DNA from: Mycolicibacterium flavescens | GTDB lineage: Bacteria; Actinomycetota; Actinomycetes; Mycobacteriales; Mycobacteriaceae | Assembly: GCF_001722335.1 (NCBI RefSeq) | Contig: NZ_MIHA01000004.1 | Span: forward strand, 124,001-188,000 | Reading direction: 5' to 3' | Length of the DNA stretch: 64,000 nt | Shown here: positions 7,765 through 17,597 of the stretch, piece by piece | Layout of the letters: every line of letters begins with the position of its first letter | Numbering within the stretch: position 1 is the stretch's first letter | Program-made: the position numbers and the translations under genes | The notes under the pieces: model-generated | What the model saw: only the letters and a program-made list of their open reading frames with translations | Told to the model about the DNA's origin: nothing | The model's database searches: none

Positions 7765-9519
7765 TCAGGGTCCGGGTGGCGCGGGGATCTGCGGCGCCGG
7801 CACCCACGGCAGGCCCGGGATTGTCGGGTACGGCGCGGTCGGGGGGCTCCACGTCGGCGGCGTCCAACCCGGCGGGTCGGTGGTCGGCGGCGGTTCGCTC
7901 GTCGGCGGCGGTGGAGGCTCGGGGGTGCTCGGCGGGGGTTCCGGGGGCGGTTCCGACGGCGGCGGCTCCGGCGGCGGCGCGGTGACGGTCTGCGTGACCG
8001 GCGGCGGCTGGTAGACCGTCTGCGGCGGCGGCGCCTGCGTGGCCGGTGGTTCGGGGGACGGCGGCGTCGTGGTGGCGGGCTTGGGGGTGACGGTCATCGG
8101 CGGCGCGGTGGTCGACGCGGGATCCGGCGGCGACTCGTCACCGGCCATCACCCACACCACCGCGGCCAGCAGCGCCACCAGCACCCCGATCACACCGGCG
8201 GCCAGCGGGACGGCCGGGTTGCGGTACCAGGGCACCTTGCGCGGCGGGACGTCGTCCCACGACTGGTCGTCGTCGAACTGAACCTGCGGGCGCACCTGTC
8301 CGGCGTCGCCGTAGTCGTAGGGGTCGGGGGCGGTCACCTCGGGCGGCTCGTCGGCGTCCGACCACGCCAGCGCCCCGACGCTGCCGGACTGCGGCGCGGC
8401 GTCACCGACGGGCACCTCGGGTGCCATCGCGGTCGCCGCCGCGGCGGCAGCGGCCGCAGCCGGAGCCGGTGACATCGCGGTCGCGCCCTCGTCGACGCTG
8501 CCGCGCACCGCGGCCAGCCCGCCGCCGATCGCCGCGGCCAGCTCGGGTTGGCCCATCGTGATCACCGGTACGCGGAACCGTTCCGACAGCGTCGTGGTGA
8601 TGATCGGGATGCGGGCCCCGCCGCCGACCGACGCCACCGCCGCCAGTCCCCGAACGCCGTTGCGCTCGATGGTGTCGGCCAGCGCGTCGGCGAAGCCGGC
8701 CAGCGGGCCGCGCAGCACCTCGTCGAGTTCGGTGCGGGTCAACCGCACATCGCTGCGGTGCCCGGGCAGTTCGGCGACCAGCGACGTGAACGACGCGGTC
8801 GAGAGCCGCTCCTTGGCGCCGCGGCACTGGGCGCGCAACCGGGTCAGCGACCCGATCGACGAGGTGCCCGTCAGGTCGATGGTCCCGGCGGCCGACAGGT
8901 CGTCGAGGACGTGTTGCAGCAGCGCCTGGTCGACCAGATCGCCGGACAGGTCGGTGTGGCGGACCGTCGTGCCGATCGGCGCGAAGCCGTTGGCGGCGTC
9001 CACCAGCGTGATGCTGGTGCCGGAACCGCCGAAGTCGCACAGCGCGATCACCCCGCGGCCCGGCAGTCCGGGGTCGTCCTGCAGCGCGGTCAGCGCCGCG
9101 GCCGAGTCGGCCACCAGCGCCGGGTTGTGGAACTCGTCGAGGTCGGCGAGCGCGGCGCGCAGCGCCTCCACCGCCGGCGGGCGCCAGTGCGCGGGGTGGG
9201 TCACCGCGACGGGGTCGGTGACGGGCCGCCCACCGCCGACCGCGTACAGCATCGCCCGCAGCGCGTCGGCGAGTACGACCTCCGCGCGGTGCGTCGAGCC
9301 GTCGGCGGCCACGATGCCGACCGGGTCACCGACGCGGTCCACGAAGTCGGTCAGGATCAGGCCGCGCTCGTTGAGGTTGCGGTTCTCGCCGGGCACCCCG
9401 ACTTCCGGCGGCCGGTGCGCGAACCGGGTCAGCACCGGCGACCGGGTGAGCGCGGTCCTGCCCACCACGACGGCCGCCAGGTTGGTCGCACCAACCGACA
9501 GCCCTACGCCGTCAACCAT
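7765..9519 (-). CDS. Hsp70-like ATPase-domain membrane protein with proline-rich tail
   Basis: The protein has 584 residues. Residues 1-340 form an actin/Hsp70-type nucleotide-binding region (LSVGATNLAAVVVG, LCDFGGSGTSITLVDA, ASVGGGARIPIITTTL), but the substrate-binding domain of DnaK is missing. An Ala-rich linker, a single membrane helix (PLAAGVIGVLVALLAAVVWV) and about 100 residues rich in Pro, Thr and Glu follow. The likely topology is an intracellular ATPase with an extracytoplasmic proline tail. It corresponds in design and position to M. tuberculosis Rv2264c. The cellular role is not established. It starts 27 bases after the stop of the amine-dehydrogenase-like gene, so the two form a probable operon. 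Confidence 0.85.
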   Translation of the reverse strand: MVDGVGLSVGATNLAAVVVGRTALTRSPVLTRFAHRPPEVGVPGENRNLNERGLILTDFVDRVGDPVGIVAADGSTHRAEVVLADALRAMLYAVGGGRPVTDPVAVTHPAHWRPPAVEALRAALADLDEFHNPALVADSAAALTALQDDPGLPGRGVIALCDFGGSGTSITLVDAANGFAPIGTTVRHTDLSGDLVDQALLQHVLDDLSAAGTIDLTGTSSIGSLTRLRAQCRGAKERLSTASFTSLVAELPGHRSDVRLTRTELDEVLRGPLAGFADALADTIERNGVRGLAAVASVGGGARIPIITTTLSERFRVPVITMGQPELAAAIGGGLAAVRGSVDEGATAMSPAPAAAAAAAAATAMAPEVPVGDAAPQSGSVGALAWSDADEPPEVTAPDPYDYGDAGQVRPQVQFDDDQSWDDVPPRKVPWYRNPAVPLAAGVIGVLVALLAAVVWVMAGDESPPDPASTTAPPMTVTPKPATTTPPSPEPPATQAPPPQTVYQPPPVTQTVTAPPPEPPPSEPPPEPPPSTPEPPPPPTSEPPPTTDPPGWTPPTWSPPTAPYPTIPGLPWVPAPQIPAPPGP

Positions 9520-9546
9520 CGCTCCCCATCCCGAGTTCGAGTCCCG

Positions 9547-10644
9547 TCAGCGGATGGTGCCCGCGCCGGGGATCAATGGCAAATCCAGTGCCGTCACCCA
9601 GCCCGGTGACAGGTCGTTGACGGCGGGCACCGCGTTGAGCGCCCGCAGCCCGGTCGCCAGGCATCCGGCGGCCGCCGCGTCGCGGCCCGAGCCGTCGGTG
9701 AACCGGAACGCGGTCTCCTGGAAGATGCTCGGGGTGCCCTCGATGTCCACGCGGTAGACGTCGCTCTGATTGCCCGACGGCCACTCCGGCGCCGCGTCGT
9801 CGCCGATGCGGTTGACGTGCTCGAGCTGGATGCGGGTCTGCCCTTGGTACACGCCGTTGATGGTGAACCGCACGGCCGCGACGTGGCCCGCCGGGATCAC
9901 TCCCTTGGCCGACGCGCGGTCGGTGGGCGTCACCCACTTGTCGTAGGTCGTGGTGATCTCGTCGAGCATGATCCCCGCCGCGTGCGCGATCATCGGAACG
10001 GTTGCGCCCCAAGCGAATACCAGGATGTCCGAGGTTTCGAGCATCGCCTTCTTCTCCGGCGGGCGCCCGATGCCCATCTCGCGTTCGTAGTCGCCGGTGT
10101 AGTTGGTGTAGTCCAGCAGTTCCGAAGCCCGCACCGTGCGGACCTCCGAGCACAGCCCCATCAGCGTCATCGGGAACAGGTCGTTGGCGAATCCGGGGTC
10201 GATACCGGTGGTCAGACAGGACGACTCGCCGAGTTCGCACGCCTCGGTGATCGGCTCGATCCAGTTCGGCGGGTTCAGGTGCATGGTCGGCCACACCCAG
10301 GGCGTCATCGCCGTCGAGCAGACGTCGATGCCGGCCCGCAGGAAGCGGGTGATCAGCCCGATGTTGTCGTCGGCGTGCGCGGCGGTGGGCCCGTAATGCA
10401 CCAGCGCATCGGGTTTCAGCGCGATCAGCGCGTCGATATCGTCGGTCGCGTTGATTCCGACCGGCTCGGGCAGCCCGCAGATCTCGCCGACGTCGCGGCC
10501 CACCTTGTCGGGGCTGCTCACGCCCACGCCGACCAACTCGAACAGCGGATGCCGGACGACCTCGGGGATGACCATCCTGCCGACGAACCCGGTGCCCCAC
10601 ACCACGACCCGTTTGGCGTCGGAACTCCCAGAAATCCCAGCCAC
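9547..10644 (-). CDS. NAD(P)-dependent amine dehydrogenase-like / dihydrodipicolinate reductase-like oxidoreductase
   Basis: The protein has 365 residues. It has an N-terminal Rossmann motif (VVVWGTGFVGRMVI), ALKPDALVHYGPTA, an active-site-like GIDPGFANDLFP segment and a C-terminal domain of the 2,4-diaminopentanoate dehydrogenase type. Mycobacteria carry many paralogues of this family with unknown substrates; oxidation of amines or imine reduction is the family chemistry. A GTG start at 10644 is supported by GAAGGCGG just upstream. No signal or membrane segment is visible. It is followed by the Hsp70-like gene. Confidence 0.8.
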   Translation of the reverse strand: MAGISGSSDAKRVVVWGTGFVGRMVIPEVVRHPLFELVGVGVSSPDKVGRDVGEICGLPEPVGINATDDIDALIALKPDALVHYGPTAAHADDNIGLITRFLRAGIDVCSTAMTPWVWPTMHLNPPNWIEPITEACELGESSCLTTGIDPGFANDLFPMTLMGLCSEVRTVRASELLDYTNYTGDYEREMGIGRPPEKKAMLETSDILVFAWGATVPMIAHAAGIMLDEITTTYDKWVTPTDRASAKGVIPAGHVAAVRFTINGVYQGQTRIQLEHVNRIGDDAAPEWPSGNQSDVYRVDIEGTPSIFQETAFRFTDGSGRDAAAAGCLATGLRALNAVPAVNDLSPGWVTALDLPLIPGAGTIR

Positions 10645-10710
10645 GATCCGCCTTCCGCTCGACCTCCGGCCTACACCTTAAGCGGGCGAATCCGCCGGCA
10701 GCGGCGAATG

Positions 10711-11793
10711 TCAGAGGTTGATCGGATCGCCCGGCGACGACGCCCTGGTGCTGTCGCGCAGCGATGCCTTGAATTGCATTGCGCGATAGGGCCACCCGGT
10801 GCCGGTGTTCCACTGGGACACGATCATCCCGATGCCGCCGTCGATGTCGAAGCGCGATCCGGGCAGCAGGTATCCGCCGTAGAGCTGCGCGACGTGGTTG
10901 CGGTGGTGGTTCTCGGCGTCCCACGTCGAACCGGTCACGGGGGTCTGGATCTCGGTGGTGTGCATGTTGGCCACCGGCGAGGCGACCACGCGGTAGCCCA
11001 ACGCGTACGCGGAGGCGAAGAACCCGCCGAGCACCCACTTGCCGGGCGCCAGGCGGCGGAACGCCAACTCGCCCCAGCGCTCGCCGACCGGCGTGATCGG
11101 GGTCGCGGCCGTGCCCCAGCGCCAGCGGCCGTCGCTGAATCCCCAGCTGTGGTAACGGGTCCGGTCGCCGATGTGGCGGGGTCGCACCCGCATCAGGATG
11201 ATGCCCTTGTCGCGTTGAAAGCCGGTGGCGGCCACGTAAACCCACCCGTCGTCAGGGTCGTGGTCCCACGCCCAGCACTGGGCGTGGCCGCCGTGCAGCT
11301 CGGCGGGGAATTTGGCCTTCTCCCCCATGTGTGTCCAGGTGACGCCGTTGTCGTCGGAGCGCCAGATCTCGGTCCACACCACGGTGCCGAAACCGCGGTT
11401 GACGATGGCGTGCAGGTACATCGAGTCGCCGACAGTCAGCAGGTCCGACGGGATCACCGTGCTGATCCCGCCGCGGCGCCAGCCGCCGGACGCCTCGTCG
11501 TGCACGTAGTGCCACAGTTGACGCGCATAATCGGGGTCGCTTCCGCCGGCCCGCTCGTAGACGATCTCGTGGTCGGCGTCGCCGGTGCCGATCAACACCA
11601 CCGGCGAACGCCAGTCGCCGTCGCCGACCCGGGTGCCCGAGAACGTGTCGCCGAACACCGACACCAGCTTGCCGTTCGGCGCGGTCACCGACGCCCCGAG
11701 GTCGGTGCAGGTGACGCCCCAGCGATCCGTGCGCCCGGGGCCGGTCAGGTCGACCGCCTTACCGCTGCGCAGCGGCAGCCGCGGCCGCGTCAT
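10711..11793 (-). CDS. DUF4185 protein, candidate arabinan-active glycoside hydrolase (GH183-like)
   Basis: The protein has 360 residues. The DUF4185 core is visible: CTDLGASV, VSVFGDTF, WRSPVVLIG, RSDDNGVTWTHMG and NHHRNHVAQLYGGYLLPG, compatible with a five-bladed beta-propeller. Some DUF4185 members have been shown to be endo-D-arabinofuranases (family GH183) that cut mycobacterial arabinan; this specific protein is assigned by inference. It has no signal peptide of its own. Its ATG immediately follows, in the same reading frame, the TAG stop of the upstream exported protein, so reinitiation or UAG readthrough could give an exported product. It shares TDLG and GDTF motifs with the second DUF4185 protein in this window. 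Confidence 0.8.
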   Translation of the reverse strand: MTRPRLPLRSGKAVDLTGPGRTDRWGVTCTDLGASVTAPNGKLVSVFGDTFSGTRVGDGDWRSPVVLIGTGDADHEIVYERAGGSDPDYARQLWHYVHDEASGGWRRGGISTVIPSDLLTVGDSMYLHAIVNRGFGTVVWTEIWRSDDNGVTWTHMGEKAKFPAELHGGHAQCWAWDHDPDDGWVYVAATGFQRDKGIILMRVRPRHIGDRTRYHSWGFSDGRWRWGTAATPITPVGERWGELAFRRLAPGKWVLGGFFASAYALGYRVVASPVANMHTTEIQTPVTGSTWDAENHHRNHVAQLYGGYLLPGSRFDIDGGIGMIVSQWNTGTGWPYRAMQFKASLRDSTRASSPGDPINL

Positions 11794-12342
11794 CTAGAAG
11801 CAGCGGCGAAGGCCGCCGGGCTCGCAGATCAGCGGGTACGGCGTGACCGGAATGGCCAGCGGCTCCTTGAACGACATGGTCAGCGGCAGCTCCACCATGC
11901 CGGCCGGCTGACCGCACACCTCGGCGTTGTTGAAGATCTGCACGCTGCCGGTCAGCGTCGCCCCGTCGAACGCGTAGATCTCCTTCTGCAGCCCGGTGCT
12001 GCCGTCCGGGCACTTCTTGATCGAGTCGAACGTGTTGGACTGGAACTGCCACCGGCCGCCGACCTGGCTGGCCTCTGCCCCGCCGCGGCCGGCGGGAGTG
12101 ACCTTCAGCCGGCACCCGACCGGCAGGATCAGCGGTTCACGCAGGTCGCCGACCGTCGGCACACAGATCGGGTAGATCTCCCACGTGGTTTCGGCCTGAC
12201 CGTCGATGCGCACCGTGTAGACGCCTTCGGGCGTGTCCGGCGACTTCACGTCGCCTTGGGCGCCCGCGGCGCCGGCAGCGCCGAGCGCGACGCCGGCGAT
12301 CAGCAGCGCGGCGACGAACATCCGCGTGATCGTCTTCCTCAA
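11794..12342 (-). CDS. Small exported cysteine-containing protein joined in frame to the DUF4185 gene
   Basis: The protein has 182 residues from a TTG start. The start is supported by GGAAGGG seven bases upstream and because it gives a proper signal peptide: basic RKTITR, hydrophobic MFVAALLIAGVALGAAGAA, cleavage near AGAQG. An alternative ATG seven codons later shortens the basic region. The mature part has six cysteines (PICVP, VGCRL, KKCPDG, EVCGQ, LICEP, RRCF), suggesting disulfides outside the membrane. I do not recognise the family. The TAG stop is directly followed by the DUF4185 ATG in the same frame. Confidence 0.72.
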   Translation of the reverse strand: MRKTITRMFVAALLIAGVALGAAGAAGAQGDVKSPDTPEGVYTVRIDGQAETTWEIYPICVPTVGDLREPLILPVGCRLKVTPAGRGGAEASQVGGRWQFQSNTFDSIKKCPDGSTGLQKEIYAFDGATLTGSVQIFNNAEVCGQPAGMVELPLTMSFKEPLAIPVTPYPLICEPGGLRRCF

Positions 12343-12482
12343 CCTCGTGCCCTTCCGCCGTCCCTGGTGCCTACGAGTATCACAGTGTGCACCGCGGGCC
12401 GTCACAGCTTTGCCCGGCTCCGCGTTTCGGCCACCGCACCGACGGGGTAGACACGGCTCACGATCTTGAGGATTTGGGGTTG

Positions 12483-13997
12483 ATGAAGCGACTGGTGGTT
12501 GCGTTGATCGCTGCGCTGGTCGTTGTCGGCTGCTCCACCGGCGATCGGGTCGACCTCGGACAGTCCTCGGGCAACCTGATCGCCGCGATCGCCGGGGAGC
12601 CCGACCAACTCGACCCGCACAAGACCAGCGCGTACTTCTCGTTCGAGGTTCTCGAGAACGTGTTCGACACGCTCGTCGAACCCGACGCCAACCTCGAGAT
12701 GCAACCGGCGCTCGCGCAGTCGTGGGACGTCAGTCCCGACGAGCTGACGTGGACGTTCCGGTTGCGCCCCGGGGTGACGTTCCACGACGGCAGCCCGTTG
12801 ACCGCCGACGACGTCGTCTACTCCTATCGGCGCATCATCGACGAACAGCTGACCAACTCAGACAAGTTCAGCGCCGTCTCCGAGGTCCGCGCGGTCGATC
12901 CGCTGACCGTGGTGATCCGGGTCAACGCGCCGACGCCGAACCTGCTGACCAATCTCGGCGGGTTCAAAGGCATGGCGATCGTGCAGCGGCGCAACGTGGA
13001 AAGCGGTCAGATCGCCACGCACCCGGTCGGGACCGGTCCGTTCGCGTTCCAGTCGCAGAAGAGCGGCGACTCGATCACGTTGAGCGCCAACCCGTCCTAC
13101 TGGGGCGGCGCCCCGCCGATCCCCGGGGTGACGTTCCGGTTCATCTCCGAACCGTCGACCGCATTGTCGGCGCTGCAGGCCGGTGAGATCGACTGGACCG
13201 ATTCGATTCCGCCGCAACGGGTCACACAGCTGCGCGACGACGACTCCCTGCACCTGGCCGTCACCGCGAGCAACGACTACTGGTATCTGGCACTCAACGA
13301 GGCCCGCCCGCCGTGGGACGACGTGCGGGTCCGCCGGGCGGTGGCCTACGGCATCGACCGCGACGCGATCGTGGCCGCCACCACCTACGGCACCGCGGCG
13401 GCCAACCAGTTGGCCATCCCCGAGGGCAATCCCTGGTACACCGACTACGACCGCTACCGCTACGACCCCGACACCGCAGGCCGACTGCTCGACGAGGCCG
13501 GTGTCGGCGACGTCCCAATGGACATGCTGGTCACCAGCGAGTACCCCGAGACCGTCACCGCCGCCCAGGTGATCGCCGATAACCTTGCGCCGCTGGGCAT
13601 CACGGTGAACATCCGCACCGTCGACTTCGCCACCTGGCTCGACGAACAGAACTCCGGCAACTTCGACATGCTGATGATGGGCTGGCTGGGCAACATCGAC
13701 CCCGACGACTTCTACTACGCCCAGCACCACACCGACGGAACCAGCAACGCGCAGAAGTTCTCCGACCCCGAGGTGGACCGCCTGCTCGACGCCGGCCGCG
13801 TGGAGACCGACCGGGCCGCGCGCGCCGAGGTGTACCGCCGCGCCGCGACCCGCATCGCCGATCTGGTCAGCTACATCTACCTGTACAACCCGTCGGTGAT
13901 CCAGGCCTGGGTGCCCGGCCTGTCGGGCTACCAGGCCCGCCGCGACGGCGCGGTCCGGTTCCGCACCGCGGACCTGGCCGGAGGCGAAACCGCATGA
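12483..13997 (+). CDS. Peptide ABC transporter substrate-binding lipoprotein
   Basis: The protein has 504 residues. A lipoprotein signal sequence ends in VVGC (Cys at about 17). The SBP family 5 (DppA/OppA) signature follows: GEPDQLDPHKTS, LAQSWDVSPDELTWTF, LRPGVTFHDGSPLTADDVVYSY and HPVGTGPFAF. It captures oligopeptides or related solutes at the outer face of the membrane. It is the first gene of a four-gene operon encoding permease, permease and fused ATPase, joined by 4-base ATGA/GTGA overlaps. Lengths resemble the mycobacterial dpp set, but the ligand cannot be read from the sequence. Confidence 0.92.
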   Translation: MKRLVVALIAALVVVGCSTGDRVDLGQSSGNLIAAIAGEPDQLDPHKTSAYFSFEVLENVFDTLVEPDANLEMQPALAQSWDVSPDELTWTFRLRPGVTFHDGSPLTADDVVYSYRRIIDEQLTNSDKFSAVSEVRAVDPLTVVIRVNAPTPNLLTNLGGFKGMAIVQRRNVESGQIATHPVGTGPFAFQSQKSGDSITLSANPSYWGGAPPIPGVTFRFISEPSTALSALQAGEIDWTDSIPPQRVTQLRDDDSLHLAVTASNDYWYLALNEARPPWDDVRVRRAVAYGIDRDAIVAATTYGTAAANQLAIPEGNPWYTDYDRYRYDPDTAGRLLDEAGVGDVPMDMLVTSEYPETVTAAQVIADNLAPLGITVNIRTVDFATWLDEQNSGNFDMLMMGWLGNIDPDDFYYAQHHTDGTSNAQKFSDPEVDRLLDAGRVETDRAARAEVYRRAATRIADLVSYIYLYNPSVIQAWVPGLSGYQARRDGAVRFRTADLAGGETA

Positions 13998-14962
13998 GCC
14001 GCTTGGTGAGCAACCCCGTCGTGCGCTTCGTCACGCGACGGCTGGCGTACTCGGCGGTGGTGCTGCTCGGAGTGCTGGTGGTCAGTTTCGCGTTGGTGCA
14101 TCTGGTGCCCGGCGACCCGGTGCGGATCGCGCTGGGCACCCGTTACACCCCCGAGGCCTACGAGGCGTTGCGCGCGGCCAGCGGCCTGGATCAGCCGATC
14201 GTCACGCAGTTCTTCTCCTACATCGGGTCCGCGCTGACCGGCGATCTGGGGGTGAGTTTCCGCAACGGCGACCCGGTGACCGAAATCCTGCTCGACCGGC
14301 TCCCGGCGACGGTGTCGCTGGCCGCGGTGGGCATCACGATCGCGCTGCTGATCGCGATTCCGGCCGGCATCTGGTCGGCGCTGCGCGAGGGCAAGGTCAG
14401 CGACGCGATCGTGCGGATCGGCAGCCAGTTCGGGGTGTCGATCCCCGACTTCTGGATGGGGATCCTGCTGATCGCGCTGTTCTCCACGACGCTGCACTGG
14501 CTGCCGACGTCGGGCTACCGCCCGCTGCTCAGCGATCCGGGTGGCTGGCTGCGCCACCTGGTGCTGCCCGCGCTGACCGTCGCCCTGGTCGCCGGCGCGA
14601 TCATGACGCGCTATGTGCGTTCGGCGGTGCTGGAGGTCGCGGCGATGGGGTACGTGCGCACCGCCCGCTCGAAAGGCCTTGCGCCGCGGGTCGTCACGCT
14701 GCGGCACACCGTGCGCAACGCGTTGATCCCGATCCTGACGATCACCGGTATCCAGCTCGCGACGATCATGAGCGGGGTCATCGTGGTGGAGGTGGTGTTC
14801 GCCTGGCCGGGACTGGGCCGGCTGGTCTACAACGCGGTCGCCGCGCGTGACTACCCGGTCATCCAGGGCACGGTGCTGCTGATCGCGGCGCTGTTCCTGT
14901 TGATCAACCTGATCGTGGACGTGCTGTACGCGGTCGTCGACCCGAGGATCCGGCTGTCATGA
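13994..14962 (+). CDS. Peptide ABC transporter permease (DppB/OppB type)
   Basis: The protein has 322 residues with about six membrane helices. LLGVLVVSFALVHLVPGDPV at the N-terminus is the hallmark of DppB-type subunits. The EAA loop is visible around RTARSKGLAPRVVTLRHTVRNALIP, which contacts the ATPase. The ATG at 13994 overlaps the lipoprotein stop (ATGA). It forms the translocation pore together with the next gene product. Confidence 0.92.
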   Translation: MSRLVSNPVVRFVTRRLAYSAVVLLGVLVVSFALVHLVPGDPVRIALGTRYTPEAYEALRAASGLDQPIVTQFFSYIGSALTGDLGVSFRNGDPVTEILLDRLPATVSLAAVGITIALLIAIPAGIWSALREGKVSDAIVRIGSQFGVSIPDFWMGILLIALFSTTLHWLPTSGYRPLLSDPGGWLRHLVLPALTVALVAGAIMTRYVRSAVLEVAAMGYVRTARSKGLAPRVVTLRHTVRNALIPILTITGIQLATIMSGVIVVEVVFAWPGLGRLVYNAVAARDYPVIQGTVLLIAALFLLINLIVDVLYAVVDPRIRLS

Positions 14963-15828
14963 GCACCGGGACCAGCACCTCGTCGTGGCGGCTGCTGATG
15001 GCCAACCCGGTCACCGTGGTCAGCGCCGCGCTGCTGGTGATCATCGCGTTCGTCGCGGTCACCGCGAGTTGGATTGCGCCGTACGGGATCAACGACGTCG
15101 ACGTACCGAACGCGCTGCAACCGCCCAGCGGGGCGCACTGGTTCGGCACCGACGAGCTGGGCCGCGACGTGTTCTCCCGCGTGCTGGTCGCCACCCAGGC
15201 GTCGATGCGGGTGGCGGTGGTCAGCGTCGCGTTCGCGGTGGTGGTGGGCGTGACGGTCGGTGTCATCTCCGGCTACCGCGGCGGCTGGCTGGACACGGTG
15301 TTCATGCGGGTGGTCGACGTCATGTTCGCGTTCCCGGTGCTGCTGCTGGCGCTGGCGGTGGTGGCGATCCTGGGTCCCGGTGTGACGACGACGATCCTGG
15401 CGATCGGCATCGTCTACACGCCGATCTTCGCCCGGGTGGCGCGCGCGAGCACGATGAGCGTGCGGGTCGAACCGTTCGTGTCGGTGTCGCGCAGCATGGG
15501 CACCGGGCACCTGTACATCCTGGGCCGCCACATCGTCCCCAACATCGCCGGTCCGCTGGTGGTGCAGACGTCGCTGTCGCTGGCGTTCGCGATCCTCTCG
15601 GAGGCGGCCCTGTCGTTTCTCGGCCTGGGGATTCAGCCGCCGCAGCCGTCGCTGGGCCGGATGATCTTCGACTCGCAGGGTTTCGTCACGCTGGCCTGGT
15701 GGATGGCGGTGTTTCCTGGCGCGGCGATCTTCGTCACGGTGCTGGCGTTCAACCTGCTCGGCGACGGCCTGCGCGACGTGCTGGACCCCAAGCAGCGCAC
15801 CATGATCGAAGCGCGGAGAAAACAGTGA
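14959..15828 (+). CDS. Peptide ABC transporter permease (DppC/OppC type)
   Basis: The protein has 289 residues with about six membrane helices. HWFGTDELGRDVFSRVLVA is the typical DppC-type periplasm-proximal motif. The EAA region lies in SRSMGTGHLYILGRHIVPNI. The ATG at 14959 overlaps the DppB-like stop in ATGA. Its own stop overlaps the GTG of the ATPase gene, so the whole operon is translationally coupled. Confidence 0.92.
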   Translation: MSTGTSTSSWRLLMANPVTVVSAALLVIIAFVAVTASWIAPYGINDVDVPNALQPPSGAHWFGTDELGRDVFSRVLVATQASMRVAVVSVAFAVVVGVTVGVISGYRGGWLDTVFMRVVDVMFAFPVLLLALAVVAILGPGVTTTILAIGIVYTPIFARVARASTMSVRVEPFVSVSRSMGTGHLYILGRHIVPNIAGPLVVQTSLSLAFAILSEAALSFLGLGIQPPQPSLGRMIFDSQGFVTLAWWMAVFPGAAIFVTVLAFNLLGDGLRDVLDPKQRTMIEARRKQ

Positions 15829-17447
15829 CCGCCCCGGTGTTGAGCGTGCGCGACCTGCGGGTCGGCATCGGCAGGCGCGAGATCGTGCACGGTGTCTCGT
15901 TCGACGTGCACCGCGAGCAGACGCTGGGCATCGTCGGCGAGTCGGGGTCGGGCAAGTCGATGACCGTGCTGGCCGCCACCGGTCTGCTCGACGCCCCCGG
16001 CGCGAACGTCGCCGGAACCAGCACGCTGACAACGGAATCGGCGACGGTGCAGTTGGTCGGCGCGTCGGGCCGGCAGCTGCGCAGTGTGCACGGCGGCCAG
16101 ATCGGGTTCGTGTTCCAGGATCCGGGGACGTCGCTGAACCCGTTGCTGACGTTGGAACGCCAGATCACCGAATCGCTCGAGGCGCACCGCAAGATGACCC
16201 GCAGGCAGGCCAGGGCGCGCGCGCTGGAACTGTTGGCCGCCGTCGGCCTGCCCGACCCCGAGACGAAGTTGGCGGCCTACCCGCACCAGCTGTCCGGCGG
16301 GCAGAAGCAGCGGGTGATGATAGCGATCGCGATGGCGTGCGATCCGGTGCTGCTGGTCGCCGACGAGCCGACCACCGCGCTGGACGTGACGACCCAGGCG
16401 CAGATCGTCGAACTGGTCGCCGCGCTGCAGCGCGACTTCGGCACCGCCGTGGTGTGGATCAGCCACGACCTCGGCGTGATCGGCCAGGTGGCCGACGACG
16501 TGACGGTGCTGCGCGACGGGGACGCGGTCGAGCAGGCCTCGATCGGCGACGTGTTCGACCATCCCGGCCACGAGTACACCCGCGAACTGCTCGCGGCGCG
16601 GCCGCTGATCGGCCGTCCCGGCCCGCCCGCGGCGCCCGACGCGCCGGTGCTGCTCGACGTCGCCGGCCTCGACGTCCGTTTCGCGATCAGCACGCCGGTG
16701 GGCAAGTCGAGCGTGCACGCGGTCAAGGACCTGTCGTTTCAGATCCGGCGCGGCACCACGCTGGGGCTGGTCGGCGAGTCGGGGTCGGGTAAGTCGACGG
16801 TGGCCGCGGCGCTGACCGGTCTGGTGCGACCGGATGCGGGGACCGCGACGCTCGACGACGTCGACGTGTTCGGGGTGCGCGGGTCGGCGCAGAAGGCGAT
16901 GCGCCGACGGATCGGGCTGGTGTTCCAGGACCCGTTCTCGTCGGTCAACCCGCGCACCCGCGTCGCCGCGGCGATCGGCGAGCCGCTGATCGTGCACCGC
17001 CTGGCGAAGGGCAGGCGCGCCCGCACGCAGCGGGTGGCCGAACTGCTCGACCTGGTCGGGCTGCCGGCGGAGTACGCGTCGCGGTTCCCGCACGAACTGT
17101 CCGGCGGCGAACGTCAGCGGGTCAGCATCGCGCGGGCGCTGGCCGGTGAGCCCGACCTGCTGATCCTCGACGAAGCGACTGCCGCACTTGATGTGTCGGT
17201 CCAGGCGCGGGTGCTGGACCTGTTGGCGCAGCTGCAGCGCGAGCTCTCGTTGACCTACCTGTTCATCGCCCACGACCTGGCGATCGTGCAGCAGGTCAGC
17301 CACGACGTGCTGGTGATGCGCGACGGCACGGCCGTCGAGTACCGGCCCGCCGCGGAGCTGTTCGACTCGCCGCACGACGAGTACACGCGCGCACTGCTGG
17401 CCGCGGTCCCGCCGGAACGGCCGCGGGTCTCGAGCGCGCCGAAATAG
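15825..17447 (+). CDS. Fused dual ATP-binding protein of the peptide ABC transporter (DppD-DppF type)
   Basis: The protein has 540 residues with two complete ABC ATPase domains in one chain. Walker A motifs GESGSGKSM and GESGSGKST begin near residues 38 and 317. Signatures [11 protein letters not shown] and [11 protein letters not shown] are followed by Walker B segments [10 protein letters not shown] and [10 protein letters not shown]. Note DEAT instead of DEPT in the second half. The GTG at 15825 lies inside the GTGA overlap with the permease stop. Fusion of the D and F subunits is usual for mycobacterial peptide transporters. It powers import through the two upstream permeases. Confidence 0.92.
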   Translation: MTAPVLSVRDLRVGIGRREIVHGVSFDVHREQTLGIVGESGSGKSMTVLAATGLLDAPGANVAGTSTLTTESATVQLVGASGRQLRSVHGGQIGFVFQDPGTSLNPLLTLERQITESLEAHRKMTRRQARARALELLAAVGLPDPETKLAAYPHQLSGGQKQRVMIAIAMACDPVLLVADEPTTALDVTTQAQIVELVAALQRDFGTAVVWISHDLGVIGQVADDVTVLRDGDAVEQASIGDVFDHPGHEYTRELLAARPLIGRPGPPAAPDAPVLLDVAGLDVRFAISTPVGKSSVHAVKDLSFQIRRGTTLGLVGESGSGKSTVAAALTGLVRPDAGTATLDDVDVFGVRGSAQKAMRRRIGLVFQDPFSSVNPRTRVAAAIGEPLIVHRLAKGRRARTQRVAELLDLVGLPAEYASRFPHELSGGERQRVSIARALAGEPDLLILDEATAALDVSVQARVLDLLAQLQRELSLTYLFIAHDLAIVQQVSHDVLVMRDGTAVEYRPAAELFDSPHDEYTRALLAAVPPERPRVSSAPK

Positions 17448-17597
17448 CGCGGCGCGGCCGCTCGACCCGCCCGACTGCGGATTTTGCGCACAGGGTCGTG
17501 GATCCGCCGACCCGACTACCCTCAACGCAGAAACCCGCCCGGCCGTCGCGAGCAGCCCTCACGTCTCACTCGGCACGGCCGTGAGAAGGTCATGCCC

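Noticed and set aside
9817..12450. Long plus-strand open frame of 877 codons
   Set aside because: It runs antisense to three well-supported genes and consists of Arg/Gly/Ala/Val/His-rich sequence typical of GC-rich shadow frames.
12483..17447. Nickel-specific transporter assignment
   Set aside because: The binding protein belongs to the broad SBP family 5; nothing in the visible sequence points to nickel rather than peptides.
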